Positions 1-7,965 of a stretch of DNA of 64,000 bases are shown here, one piece after another. The stretch spans positions 62,001-126,000 of the forward strand of contig JADLAX010000052.1 in the NCBI GenBank assembly GCA_020848035.1. Reading direction: 5' to 3'. The stretch's first letter is position 1. Each line of letters starts with the position of its first letter. A program made the translations under genes and the position numbers. The DNA comes from Anaerolineae bacterium (GTDB lineage: Bacteria > Chloroflexota > Anaerolineae > Promineifilales > Promineifilaceae). A model generated the notes under the pieces. It did no database searches. It had not been told where the DNA came from and saw only the letters and a list, made by a program, of their open reading frames with translations.

Positions 1-601
1 CATCGAGCTGTTCGCGCTTATCGCGCCCGTGCCCGTTGACGCTGAAGGGACCAAACGGCCGTCCGATCCGAATCGTGACCCGCGCCCGTTTTCCCTGCCG
101 CAGCGAGGGAAAAATGTCGGGCATGCCATCCAGGCCGATGGGCAAGATGGGCACCCCCGTTCGCGTCGCCACATAGGCGGTGCCGGGGCGGGCTGGTCGC
201 AGCACCTGGGCCCACGCCCCACCTTCGGGAAAGATGCCCAGAATGCCGTTTTGCTGCATCACATATTCGGCCGCTTTCAGCGCATACCGGGAGCCAGTAC
301 CACGCCCCACCAAATATACCTTCCACAGCTCGGGAATCCACTTGGCCATGAGCGGTGCGGCGGGTCGCTGGGTGCCGGCAAAAAATTCCAGCGGCTGGGG
401 CAGCACGGCCAGCACCGCCACCGGGTCGGCAAAGTCAAAATGGTTGCCCACGACCAACAAGGGGCCGTTTGGTGGAATGTTTTCTTCGCCGATGATCTCA
501 AAATGGGTCAACGTTTTAAGGGTGGTGCGAGCCATCCAGCGCAAAATGCGGCGGGCGGTAGGACGGTGAGGATAGCGGAATTCAGCAGGGATGTCGACCA
601 T
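1..601 (-). CDS. 1-acyl-glycerol-3-phosphate acyltransferase-like (PlsC family), 3' end cut by window
   Basis: The reverse strand is open from an ATG at 601 to the window edge, giving the first 200 residues. An NHFDFAD block at residues 53-59 is the NHx4D catalytic motif, and FPEGG at 124-128 is the second acyl-acceptor motif of the PlsC/LPLAT superfamily. Members move an acyl chain from acyl-ACP or acyl-CoA to a lysophospholipid at the inner face of the membrane. No long hydrophobic N-terminal segment is seen. No clear Shine-Dalgarno site precedes the ATG. The gene lies downstream of a heptamer repeat array, separated from the M23 lipoprotein gene by about 150 bases, so it may have its own promoter. 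The exact acceptor lipid cannot be told from sequence. Confidence 0.85.
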   Translation of the reverse strand, partial: MVDIPAEFRYPHRPTARRILRWMARTTLKTLTHFEIIGEENIPPNGPLLVVGNHFDFADPVAVLAVLPQPLEFFAGTQRPAAPLMAKWIPELWKVYLVGRGTGSRYALKAAEYVMQQNGILGIFPEGGAWAQVLRPARPGTAYVATRTGVPILPIGLDGMPDIFPSLRQGKRARVTIRIGRPFGPFSVNGHGRDKREQLD

Positions 602-641
602 GGGCGGAAGTTTAGTGGATGATGGGGGGAGGGGCAAAAAA

Positions 642-769
642 ATGGTTGATGGTTAATGGGGCAAGTGGCGGGTGGCAGGTGGCAAGTGGCAGGTGGCAAG
701 TAGCAGGTTGCAAGTGGCAGGTGGCTGGTTACCGATAACTGTTCACCGGTTACGGATTACCGCTTACCG
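642..769. repeat. Tandem heptamer array A (STRR-like)
   Basis: From 665 to 769 the sequence reads as 15 consecutive 7-base units in one register. They begin as GTGGCAG/GTGGCAA variants and drift to ATTACCG/CTTACCG variants. Three further units (ATGGTTG type) lie at 642-662, two bases out of register. The right end runs into the 3' end of the M23 lipoprotein gene and supplies its TAA stop. Arrays of degenerate heptamers are known from cyanobacteria as short tandemly repeated repetitive sequences; finding the same design here is unexpected. Confidence 0.85.
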
Positions 770-2612
770 GGTTAAACAGGGCCAGGGGGCCGCCGCCGAC
801 GTTGATGAGGAGTTGGTTTTGGGTAACGGCCGTTACCCACATCTCATTCGCCAGGGGGGTACGGGAGCCGCCTGCAAAGACGCGGGTGAGGCTGTTTTGC
901 GCCTGGTCGAGGGCGTAGAGCACCAGTTCGCCGTTGCTGCCGCTGCCCAGGCTGGTGGCCAGGTACGGCTGGTTGTTGACCAGGTGCAGGGTGACGTTGC
1001 CCTGCAGCTGCCCGTTGAAGGAGCGTTCCCAGGTGAGACGGCCGTTGCTGCCAAAAAGCAGCAGGCGGCGGTCGGCGGTGTCGCTGTGGGCCAGCAGCAG
1101 GCTGCCGTCGGGCAGGGCCAGCAGATCGCCCCGGCTGAGGCTGCCCGGCGGCAGGGCGTAGATGAGGATTGGCGCGGGGCTGGCGCTGGCCAAATCGAGC
1201 CGGTACAGCCCTTCGCGGTGGTAGAGCCAGAGGCCGCTGCTGTTTTGCGCCAGCCTGCCGCTGAGATCGGCGATGGGTTGGGCGTTGGCGGCGGTGATTT
1301 GCCACAAACGGCCGTCGTTGCCATCGGTGGTCAGATAGAGCGTGTCGTCGGTGAGCAGCCAGTCGAGCACCTGGCTTTCCAGCGGCAGCGTCCACAATTC
1401 GGTACCGGTGGCGGAAACGGCCGTTAGCGAGGTGCGCGTGGCGGCTACCACGCCGCCATCGGGCAGGGGCAGCAGGCGGGCGGCGCTGTTGAGGCTGAGG
1501 CGGGTTTGCCACTGCTGGACCAAATCGGGCAGGCTGTAGGCGGCCAGGGTGTCTGTTTGGCTGTCGGCCAGGTAGAGCAGTTGGCTGGTTTCGTGGCGCA
1601 GGGCGTCGTCGATGGTTTCCAGGGAGAAGAGGATGGGGTTGGAACGGCCGTCGGCCATGTTCAGCCGGGTGAGCTGGCCGCCTTCCAGCAGCAAAAAGCT
1701 GGTCTCGTCGGCATAACCCACCGGCTGGCTGCCGCCGATGGCGATTTCATCGTTTTGGCTGACGCGGGCAAACGGCCGTACCCAGCTAACCCCCGGAATC
1801 GCGGCCACCCGTGCCGCCCAGATTTCCTGTGACGGCCAGAGCCAGCCCTGGGTGGTGGGGTCTTCTGGCCAATAGCCGGTGAGCGTCTGGAATGGTGCCT
1901 GGGTGCGGACCTCAAAGTGCAGGTGCGGCGAGCTGCGCGGCTGGCCAATCTGCCCCACAAGCTGGCCGCGCGTGACGCAGGTGCCGGGGGTGAGCAGCAC
2001 GCTGGTCGGGTCCAGGTGGCCGTAGAAGGAGAGGAGGGTACGGCCGTTGGCAAAGGTATGCTCGATAATCACCACGCCCTGATCGCGCCCCCAGCCCAGC
2101 GGCTGGGCGTAGGTGACCAGCCCGTGGCCGATACTGTAGACGGGGGTGCCCAAATTGGGTCGGTTGCCCGGCCCACCCCAATCTTCCCCGGCGTGGAACT
2201 TGTCGTAGCGGCTGCGGAAGACGCCAAAGTCGCCGCCGCCCCGGCCCACGGTGGCGGCATGGGGCGGATCGATGGGAAAGTCGAACAGGTCCACCAGGCC
2301 GCAGGCGGCGCTGCCGCTGGGTACCGGATCGTGCAGCAGCTGGCTGCGGATGTCGCCCAAAACGGTGAGGGGAACGGCCGTTGCCGTTGGCGTGGGTGAG
2401 GGCGTGGATGTGCTGGTAGGAGTTGGTGTCTGGGTGGCGGTGGGAACGGCCGTGTGCGTGGGTGTGACGGCGGGCCGGGGCGTGGCGGCTGGCGTATTGG
2501 CCAGGGCAATCGGTGTGACGCTGGTAGTTGGCGTGCTGCACGCCGCCAGCATAAGCAGCAGTGCAACAATGAACCAAGGTATGTGCTGTATTTGCCAGCG
2601 GTGCCCTTCCAT
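750..2612 (-). CDS. Lipoprotein with M23/LytM-like domain and beta-propeller-like C-terminal half
   Basis: 620 residues. A hydrophobic segment ends in a lipobox with Cys25 (LMLAAC), then a Thr/Pro-rich linker runs to about residue 85. An M23-type domain follows: His140 and Asp144 in HAGED, His199 in the YGHLDP segment and HLHFE at 230-234, which together match the zinc site of LytM-like peptidases. Residues from about 265 to the end show repeated Leu/Gly/Asp-rich strands resembling a PQQ or WD-like propeller. It is likely an exported, membrane-tethered cell-wall hydrolase or scaffold. All zinc-site residues look present, so activity is plausible. The last codons and the stop fall inside heptamer array A, so the C-terminal end may have been set by the repeat. 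Fusion of M23 with a propeller is uncommon. Confidence 0.8.
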   Translation of the reverse strand: MEGHRWQIQHIPWFIVALLLMLAACSTPTTSVTPIALANTPAATPRPAVTPTHTAVPTATQTPTPTSTSTPSPTPTATAVPLTVLGDIRSQLLHDPVPSGSAACGLVDLFDFPIDPPHAATVGRGGGDFGVFRSRYDKFHAGEDWGGPGNRPNLGTPVYSIGHGLVTYAQPLGWGRDQGVVIIEHTFANGRTLLSFYGHLDPTSVLLTPGTCVTRGQLVGQIGQPRSSPHLHFEVRTQAPFQTLTGYWPEDPTTQGWLWPSQEIWAARVAAIPGVSWVRPFARVSQNDEIAIGGSQPVGYADETSFLLLEGGQLTRLNMADGRSNPILFSLETIDDALRHETSQLLYLADSQTDTLAAYSLPDLVQQWQTRLSLNSAARLLPLPDGGVVAATRTSLTAVSATGTELWTLPLESQVLDWLLTDDTLYLTTDGNDGRLWQITAANAQPIADLSGRLAQNSSGLWLYHREGLYRLDLASASPAPILIYALPPGSLSRGDLLALPDGSLLLAHSDTADRRLLLFGSNGRLTWERSFNGQLQGNVTLHLVNNQPYLATSLGSGSNGELVLYALDQAQNSLTRVFAGGSRTPLANEMWVTAVTQNQLLINVGGGPLALFNPVSGNP

Positions 2613-2704
2613 TGGCAGATTTTAGCGATTCACAAAACGGAGATAAGTCCGTTTTGCCAAAATCTCACTGATTGTTCAGATTTGCGCAACGGCCGTAGGG
2701 GCGA

Positions 2705-2906
2705 GGCGGTTGGCCATCGCCTAACCGATAACAACAAATCTCACCTTCCAACCGCCTCGCCTCCTGGCAAGCCAACCACCGTGCTGGCATAAATAGGGCC
2801 TGTCCGGCGGTTGGCCATCGCCTAACCGATAACAACAAATCTCACCTTCCAACCGCCTCGCCTCCTGGCAAGCCAACCACCGTGCTGGCATAAACCGGGT
2901 CTGTCT
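2705..2906. repeat. Two direct copies of a 101-bp unit
   Basis: The unit starts with GGCGGTTGGCCATCGCC and recurs exactly 101 bases later with only a few changes near its end. Each copy carries internal inverted sequence (GGCGGTTGG near the start, CCAACCGCC further on), so each can fold back. The copies lie in the gap 2613-3106 between the divergent M23 lipoprotein and FkbM genes. That gap also holds a short hairpin at 2633-2656 (CAAAACGGA / TCCGTTTTG). No coding sequence is supported there. Confidence 0.9.
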
Positions 2907-3047
2907 AACGTTGGCGGGTGATGGGGGCGGCGTTGGGCGAGGCAGGTGGGCCTGTCCAACGTTGGCGGGTGATGGGGGAGGCGTTGGGCGAGGCAGGTGG
3001 GGGAGAGAGGGTCTGTCTGACAGGGGTGGGGGCCACCTGCCTCGCCC
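2907..3047. repeat. 51-bp tandem repeat with GGGCGAGGCAGGTGG inverted ends
   Basis: AACGTTGGCGGGTGATGGGG begins at 2907 and again at 2958, a 51-base period. GGGCGAGGCAGGTGG at 2986-3000 is the exact reverse complement of 3033-3047 (CCACCTGCCTCGCCC). The same ends bound elements near 15.4 kb, suggesting a small mobile or amplifying palindromic family. An open frame through this repeat would extend the FkbM gene upstream, but it is repeat-derived and not believed. Confidence 0.85.
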
Positions 3048-3106
3048 CTACGGGGCGGGACGGGGTTTTTTTTGACGGAATGGGCGGGTGGTTGTACCGT
3101 TGCGCC

Positions 3107-3847
3107 ATGATGAATGCGGCGCAAATGGTGGGCCTGGCCCGATCCATGTTGATGTATTATGCCATTCCCTGGCGGCCCTGGCAGATGCGGCGGCTGTACG
3201 GCCGTTTCATCCGCCCGGGTGATTTGTGTTTTGACGTGGGGGCGCACGTGGGCAACCGGCTGCGCGTCTGGCGGCAGCTGGGGGCGCGGGTGGTGGCCAT
3301 CGAGCCGCAGCCGGTGTTGTTTGGCGTGCTGCAGCGATTGTACGGCCGTTCCCCCCACGTGACCCTGCTCGATCAGGCGGTGGGGGCGCAGCCAGGGCAG
3401 GCCACGCTGCACATCAGCCAACGCACGCCGACGGTGTCGACATTGTCGGCCAGCTGGATGCAGGCGGTGCAGCAAGACGGCTCGTTTGCGGGGGTGGCGT
3501 GGGAGTCGGCCGTCACCGTGCCGGTGGTGACGTTGGATGAGCTGGTGGCGCGATACGGCCGTCCCGCTTTTTGCAAAATTGACGTGGAGGGGTTTGAACT
3601 GGAAGTGCTGCGCGGCCTCACCGTGCCGCTCCCGGCGTTGTCGTTTGAGACCATTCCGGCGGCGCGGGAGGTGGCGCTGGGCTGCGTGGATCGGTTGGAG
3701 GTGCTGGGTGGCTATCGCTACAGCTACGCGCCGGGGGAGACGCACCGCCTGTCGGCCAACTGGCTGTCCGCCGACGAAATGCGCCGCTTTTTGCGGCAGC
3801 AGTCGCCTCAAGACGGCAGCGGCGACATTTACGCACGACGGGCTTAG
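3107..3847 (+). CDS. FkbM family SAM-dependent methyltransferase
   Basis: 246 residues from the ATG at 3107. DVGAHVGN at 43-50 is the SAM-binding glycine loop, IEPQP near 65-69 is the acidic loop after strand 2, and KIDVEGFELEVL at 157-168 is the hallmark FkbM motif. Such enzymes O-methylate sugars or other small acceptors; the substrate is unknown. The frame stays open upstream to 2918, but that part translates the repeats at 2907-3047 and adds no conserved sequence, so the start at the MMNAAQ segment is preferred. An in-frame ATG at 3080 is a second choice. The gene stands alone on the plus strand among minus-strand genes, flanked by repeats on both sides. Confidence 0.85.
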   Translation: MMNAAQMVGLARSMLMYYAIPWRPWQMRRLYGRFIRPGDLCFDVGAHVGNRLRVWRQLGARVVAIEPQPVLFGVLQRLYGRSPHVTLLDQAVGAQPGQATLHISQRTPTVSTLSASWMQAVQQDGSFAGVAWESAVTVPVVTLDELVARYGRPAFCKIDVEGFELEVLRGLTVPLPALSFETIPAAREVALGCVDRLEVLGGYRYSYAPGETHRLSANWLSADEMRRFLRQQSPQDGSGDIYARRA

Positions 3848-3879
3848 ATTGGGCCATTTTTCTGAAGAAGGCCCAATCT
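3846..3879 (+). terminator. Hairpin at the end of the FkbM gene
   Basis: AGATTGGGCC pairs with GGCCCAATCT around a 14-base loop, and the FkbM TAG stop lies in the left arm. There is no strong T-run after it, so it may be a weak terminator or an mRNA-stabilising hairpin. Confidence 0.45.
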
Positions 3880-3932
3880 TTGCCGAGAATTAAATGGCTC
3901 TTTGGGAATTCAGGGGGTTTACAGCCCGTGAT

Positions 3933-3969
3933 GCGTGAAACGTGACCAGAGGGTCATCACGTTTCACGC
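3933..3969. repeat. Inverted repeat GCGTGAAACGTGA / TCACGTTTCACGC
   Basis: A 13-bp perfect arm pair separated by about 11 bases sits between the convergent FkbM and GlsB-like genes. The position suits a bidirectional terminator, but no T-run is seen; it could instead be one of the many small palindromic elements of this genome. Confidence 0.5.
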
Positions 3970-4002
3970 CAGACCCCACGAAATCCTGAAGACCCAATTA
4001 AA

Positions 4003-4290
4003 TTAGAGGGAGCGCCGTCGTCGCCGCCCGGAGAGGAGGCCAAGAACAGCGCTAAACAGCGCCGAGCCAATGATGGACCAGACGATGGGGAAGGTTTCGC
4101 CATCGATGGTGATGGGCAAAATTTCGGGCAGACCTAACTGCTGGGCCAGCCACATGCCCAAAAACGCGCCAATAAAGCCAACAACGGCGGCAATCAGGCA
4201 GCCTCCACGAGAAAAACCGGCAATTGCCTGGCCAATACTGCCGCAAATGGCGGCAATGATGATCAAAATAACCAGTCCGAGTAATGACAT
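4003..4290 (-). CDS. GlsB/YeaQ/YmgE family small membrane protein
   Basis: 95 residues with three hydrophobic segments (about 2-24, 29-49 and 68-86) and a basic C-terminal tail of arginines. The GSIGQAIAGF...GGCLIAAVVGFIGAFLG pattern is that of the transglycosylase-associated/GlsB family, which is stress-induced and of unknown biochemical role. An AGGAGG site stands eight bases before the ATG. The upstream PRC-barrel gene ends 18 bases earlier and its stop region overlaps this ribosome site, so the two are probably one operon. PRC-barrel and GlsB genes are often found together in stress loci. Confidence 0.85.
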   Translation of the reverse strand: MSLLGLVILIIIAAICGSIGQAIAGFSRGGCLIAAVVGFIGAFLGMWLAQQLGLPEILPITIDGETFPIVWSIIGSALFSAVLGLLSGRRRRRSL

Positions 4291-4308
4291 AGAGGTTGCC
4301 TCCTGAGG

Positions 4309-4941
4309 TTAGCTGTGGTGCAGAAAGGTGTATTCGGGCAGCTGATCGGCTTCGGCGCGGGTAAGGGCAATCTGGATATTGGTTTCGCTCAGGTAATCGA
4401 CGTAGTAGCTGGAAATGGTGTAATTTTTAGGAAACAGGGTGCCTTGAGCAAACACCAGGCTGCTGATGAGGCAATCTTTGGCATCGGCAATGACATGGCT
4501 TAAACGGCCGATCTGACTTTCCAAACATTCCACCATCGTTTCACTGTCCAGAATAAGGGCAGTGGCGCTGACGCCGGTGCGTGCTTTTTCCGTGGGGGTG
4601 GTGAGGGTCGGAACGGCCGTTGAGGGCAGCATAAAATATTCCACTTCGCCTGCTGCTTTGGTGGCAGCCCAGGCGGGGCTGCTCTTTTTCACCAGGGTCT
4701 CCCGGAATTCCGGGTAACATTTTACCTGCTCCACGGGCACGTTCAGGTTGATGTTTTGGCCAAAGGTATCGCTGACGGCAGCAATGGGCACGACGGTGGA
4801 CTGCTTAAACAGCAAGCCGTCTTCAACAATTAAATCGGTGATTTGCCACAGCTTGGGTGTGACCACAAGTTTGGCCAGCTGACCGCAATGTTGGCCATAG
4901 GCATACACATTTTCACCAAATCGCAGCGCCAGTTTGTGCAT
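4309..4941 (-). CDS. PRC-barrel domain protein
   Basis: About 210 residues. The first 85 residues have a PRC-barrel pattern: beta strands around GQHCGQLAKLVVTP, a turn, then ITDLIVEDG and a VVPIAAVSD segment. A second, less similar half (GRLSHVIADAKDCLISSLVF, then KNYTISSYYVDYL) reads as a second barrel. PRC-barrels bind RNA or protein partners in RimM, photosynthetic reaction centres and stress proteins. GGAGG five bases ahead fixes the start at the MHKLAL Met; an upstream in-frame start at 4965 lacks such a site. It is transcribed ahead of the GlsB-like gene. Its partner or ligand is unknown. Confidence 0.7.
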   Translation of the reverse strand: MHKLALRFGENVYAYGQHCGQLAKLVVTPKLWQITDLIVEDGLLFKQSTVVPIAAVSDTFGQNINLNVPVEQVKCYPEFRETLVKKSSPAWAATKAAGEVEYFMLPSTAVPTLTTPTEKARTGVSATALILDSETMVECLESQIGRLSHVIADAKDCLISSLVFAQGTLFPKNYTISSYYVDYLSETNIQIALTRAEADQLPEYTFLHHS

Positions 4942-5098
4942 GTTAACCTCCGCAGACTGCCCCACTCACAGGTTTGCTTAAGATGGCTCCACGATAGCAG
5001 AAATCGGCCGTTTCCGGCGTGTATCCAGATACAAAGAGTGGGTATACAAATCTGGGACCCAGCTAAAGCGAGGCCCTGACAATCTTTTGGGGGGCGGA

Positions 5099-5473
5099 CT
5101 ATTTTTGCAATTTGGGCAGGTGTTTGGCGGCAGCTTCTACCAGGTCGCGCAGGGCGGGGTTTGCCAGCTGTTCCAGGCGGCTGATTTTGACATGACGCAG
5201 GGTTTGGCCGGTGCCTTCCAGCAGGTTTTGCGGGTCGGGCAGGTCTGCGCCGTAGTAAAAGCCGAGGTTGATATGTTTTTTAAACGGGCCGATGTAACAA
5301 AACTGCTCCGACATTTTCTTTGGCCCCACGCCGAAGCCCGCCATGCGCTGGGTGGGCCAGACCACTTCTACCACGTTGGGCATTACGTCTTGGATAAGCG
5401 TCCTGGCCTGCCGCGCCAGGGCGGCGACTTCTGGCGCAGCGGTGGTTAAGATTTCTTCGAATGGGTGGCTCAT
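5099..5473 (-). CDS. DUF1801 (YdhG-like) domain protein
   Basis: 124 residues, about the whole length of a DUF1801 domain. The pattern of a helical N-terminus (VAALARQARTLIQDVMPN), a strand with Trp-Pro, then FCYIGPFKKHINLGFYYGADLPDP is typical of the family, whose fold resembles frataxin-like or YjbR-like proteins. No catalytic role is established. It lies 26 bases downstream of the Nudix gene on the same strand, so the two are likely cotranscribed. Confidence 0.75.
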   Translation of the reverse strand: MSHPFEEILTTAAPEVAALARQARTLIQDVMPNVVEVVWPTQRMAGFGVGPKKMSEQFCYIGPFKKHINLGFYYGADLPDPQNLLEGTGQTLRHVKISRLEQLANPALRDLVEAAAKHLPKLQK

Positions 5474-5499
5474 TTTTGTTTCCTTAACGGTAGTGGGTG

Positions 5500-6000
5500 T
5501 TATTTACTGGGCTGCCAGAAGAACTCAAACGGCCGTTCCCCAAAATAGTCACGCAGGTCAGCGGGCCAATGCTGGCGCATAAACTCGGCGCGGTGTACGA
5601 CGGGCGTCAGCCAATGGTTTGGCGGTAGAAAATTGACCAGCTCGGCGGCGCTGAACCAGTGGTGGGCGTCGTGTTCATCGCCCAGCTGGATGGCGCTGGC
5701 GGACGGAATGGTGCAGGCGTAGGCGATACCCAGCAGTTCGTTTTCGGGGATGGATGGGCCGCGAAAAAAGTGGGTGGTGCCCAGGATAAATTCAATCTGG
5801 AGCGTGGTGCCAATCTCTTCCTGCGCTTCGCGGTAGAGGGCTTCTTCAAAACTTTCGCCCTGGTCGACGCGCCCGGTGACACATTCCCAGGTGCCCGCGC
5901 CAACGTCTTTGGTGCTGGCGCGTTGGAGGAGGAGGTAACGGCCGTTTTCCACCTCACGCACCAGGGCCATAATGCCACCTAAAAATCGTCCAACACTCAT
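5500..6000 (-). CDS. Nudix hydrolase
   Basis: 166 residues. The Nudix box runs from Gly43 to Gly64 and has every consensus position: Gly43, Glu49, Arg57, Glu58, Glu61, Glu62, Gly64. These bind Mg2+ and place the water that splits nucleoside diphosphate linkages. Sequences around the box (YLLLQRAS before it, a GTTHFF segment after) suggest a dihydroneopterin-triphosphate or dNTP-type pyrophosphatase, but the substrate cannot be fixed. AGGAGAG lies just before the ATG. The DUF1801 gene follows in the same direction. Confidence 0.88.
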   Translation of the reverse strand: MSVGRFLGGIMALVREVENGRYLLLQRASTKDVGAGTWECVTGRVDQGESFEEALYREAQEEIGTTLQIEFILGTTHFFRGPSIPENELLGIAYACTIPSASAIQLGDEHDAHHWFSAAELVNFLPPNHWLTPVVHRAEFMRQHWPADLRDYFGERPFEFFWQPSK

Positions 6001-6063
6001 ACTCTCTCCTGATCAAACCAGAGCACCGGCTGGGTGCCTGGCGGGTTATTGGGACAAAACTGG

Positions 6064-6801
6064 TTATGCTGCCGGGCGGATGGCGCTGTAGAGGACGTGA
6101 CCAGCCAGCGCCCAATGGACATCTACGGCCGTAAATCCGGCCGCTTCCACCCACTTCAGCTGCTCCAGCAGGCCGCTGGGTTTGTCAATGGCGATTGCCG
6201 GGTCTTCCGGGTAGCGGTAAAGGTTCCACTTGAGCTGTTCAAACCGGTCCAGGGCATCGTCGTTGCCATCCAACTGCTGGCTGCGCTGGCGCACGGCATC
6301 ATCCCACGCCTGGGCGGCAACGGCCGTTCCCTGATCACGCGTGGGGGCTACCAGATCCACAACCACCAGCGTGCCGCCGGGCAGCAGCATGGGGAACAGG
6401 TCGTGGAACAGCTGCTGCTTTTGCGCTCCGTCCAGGTGGTGAATGGTGAGCGAGCTTACCACCGCATGAAACGTGGGGCTGGTGCTGCGCCACTCGGTTT
6501 CGGCCAGGTTAAAGCGGCGCGGCACAAACCGTTCGCCAAAGGGTACCAGGCGCGCCTTGGCCTGCTGGAGCATGATGGGCGAAATGTCGTAGCCATGCAC
6601 GGTGACGGTGGGAAAGCGGTTGAGCAGCACCTCAGCCAGCAGCCCTTCGCCGCAGCTTAGCTCCAGGATGTGCGCCGGGCCGTTGGGCGGCGGGATAAGA
6701 TCGGCTATGGTTTGCCGCTGGTATTTACGCTGTGGAACGAAGTAACGGCCGTAATCAATAAAATCTTGTGAATCACGTTCTTGCCAGAGAAAATCGTTCA
6801 T
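6064..6801 (-). CDS. Class I SAM-dependent methyltransferase
   Basis: 245 residues. ILELSCGEG at 45-53 is SAM motif I, VHGYDISPIML follows as the acidic loop, and VVSSLTIHHL with the LLPGGTLVVVDLV segment matches motifs II and III of the Methyltransf_25/UbiE-like group. The N-terminal stretch WQERDSQDFIDYGRYFVPQR is of a type seen in small-molecule methyltransferases of environmental bacteria. AGGTGA precedes the ATG. The next gene upstream (MscS-like) ends about 190 bases away across heptamer array B. Substrate unknown. Confidence 0.82.
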   Translation of the reverse strand: MNDFLWQERDSQDFIDYGRYFVPQRKYQRQTIADLIPPPNGPAHILELSCGEGLLAEVLLNRFPTVTVHGYDISPIMLQQAKARLVPFGERFVPRRFNLAETEWRSTSPTFHAVVSSLTIHHLDGAQKQQLFHDLFPMLLPGGTLVVVDLVAPTRDQGTAVAAQAWDDAVRQRSQQLDGNDDALDRFEQLKWNLYRYPEDPAIAIDKPSGLLEQLKWVEAAGFTAVDVHWALAGHVLYSAIRPAA

Positions 6802-6845
6802 GGTGTCACCTGAAATGAGGTAAATACTTTTTCCATGCCGCTATT

Positions 6846-6999
6846 GTAATCGGTAATTAGCCAACGGTGAATGGTTAGCGGTGAAAAGTAGAAAGTGAAA
6901 AGTAGAAAGTGAAAAGTGGAAAGTGGCGTGCTGCCGTAGACCCACTGCTTACCACCGATTACCGACTACCGACCACCGATTACCGCTTACCGATTACCG
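6846..6999. repeat. Tandem heptamer array B, 22 units in register
   Basis: Reading in steps of seven from 6846 gives 22 units without a break in phase. The first part is GTGAAAA/GTAGAAA-like, the second ATTACCG/CTTACCG/ACCACCG-like. Its right end overlaps the last codons of the MscS-like gene and supplies its TAA stop. Unit identity changes gradually along the array, which suggests growth by slippage and later mutation. Confidence 0.9.
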
Positions 7000-7797
7000 C
7001 TGATATAAGTGCACATCCCGCTGCGGGAAGGGAATGGAGATGCCTTCCTGGTCGAAGCGCAGCTTGACGCGTTCGGGCATATCGAGCTGGATGTCCCAAT
7101 AATCTTCAATTTTGACGTACGGCCGTACCGCAAAATTGACGCTGCTGTCGGCCAGTTCCAGCACGGCCACGCGCGGTGACGGTTCCGGGAGAACCCGGGA
7201 ATCGGCCGTAACCAACTCCTCCAAAATGCGCTTGGCTTTCAGCAAATCGTCGTCGTAGCCAATGCCAAACACCATGTCAACCCGAATGTGGCCCTGCCTG
7301 GAATAGTTGACAATTTTGTCGCTGATGATGAGTCCGTTGGGAATGATGATCGTTTTTTTCTCGCGGGTGAGCAGCACGGTGTTGAAGATTTTGATATCGG
7401 TCACCTTGCCAAACGAGTCGCTAATCTCCACGTAGTGGCCAATCTCAAATGGCTTAAACAGCAGGATCATCACGCCGGAGGCAAAGTTAGACAATGCGCC
7501 TTCCAGGGCCAGGCCGATGGCCAGGCCCGCCGCGCCCAAGACGGCAATGAAGGAGGCAGTTTGCACGCCCAGTCGAGCCAGGGCGGCCACCACGGCAAAG
7601 GCAATGATGGTGTAGTAGATGAGGCTGCCCACAAAGCGGTAGAGCGCCTTATTGCTGCTGGTCCTGGCCAGCGCCTTTTCAATCCAGCGTGAGATGAGGC
7701 CCGCCAGCCACCAGCCTAGGACCACAATCAAGATGGCCCCCAATACATTCAGGCCATAGGTGAGGATGAGTGCCTGGGCTTGTTCCAAAATTTCCAT
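6994..7797 (-). CDS. Small-conductance mechanosensitive channel (MscS family)
   Basis: 267 residues from the MEILEQ Met. Hydrophobic segments at about 5-28, 52-75 and 79-100 are followed by the pore-lining helix and beta domain: GAAGLAIGLALEGALSNFASGVMILLFKPFEIGHYVE is spread over residues 85-125 and is the classical MscS core, with the Gly/Ala packing pattern of TM3. The C-terminal part has RVDMVFGIGYDDDL and the VRPYVKIEDYW strand pattern of the cytosolic vestibule. It opens on membrane tension to release solutes in osmotic downshock. The frame extends upstream to 7959, but that portion is not conserved, and AAAAGGAC precedes the chosen start. The stop is inside array B. Confidence 0.88.
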   Translation of the reverse strand: MEILEQAQALILTYGLNVLGAILIVVLGWWLAGLISRWIEKALARTSSNKALYRFVGSLIYYTIIAFAVVAALARLGVQTASFIAVLGAAGLAIGLALEGALSNFASGVMILLFKPFEIGHYVEISDSFGKVTDIKIFNTVLLTREKKTIIIPNGLIISDKIVNYSRQGHIRVDMVFGIGYDDDLLKAKRILEELVTADSRVLPEPSPRVAVLELADSSVNFAVRPYVKIEDYWDIQLDMPERVKLRFDQEGISIPFPQRDVHLYQR

Positions 7798-7965
7798 ATC
7801 TCGTTTGTCCTTTTCTGATAGTTGTCGTGCGACGGCCGTACCAACCCACCTACCCTGCTCCCAACAGAGGGGTGCGGCCTGGTTGGGCGTGTGTCGCCGC
7901 TCTTTTACTATAGTGAAATCAGGGAAGATAGCAACGACGGGGCAACGGCCGTTACCCACACCAGC

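Noticed and set aside
18-341. Separate small minus-strand gene at the left edge
   Set aside because: It is in another frame than the acyltransferase, whose frame is open to the edge with NHx4D and FPEG motifs.
672-1427. A 251-codon plus-strand frame beginning in the heptamer array
   Set aside because: It is antisense to the propeller half of the M23 lipoprotein and shows no domain.
2705-3047. Insertion sequence
   Set aside because: Inverted ends are present but no transposase frame is found in or near the element.
2918-3106. N-terminal extension of the FkbM protein
   Set aside because: This part translates a tandem repeat and its inverted end, with no conserved sequence and no ribosome site.
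6846-6999. CRISPR array
   Set aside because: Units are seven bases with no spacers, and no cas genes are present. The same applies to the other arrays and to the 101-, 82- and 111-base duplications.
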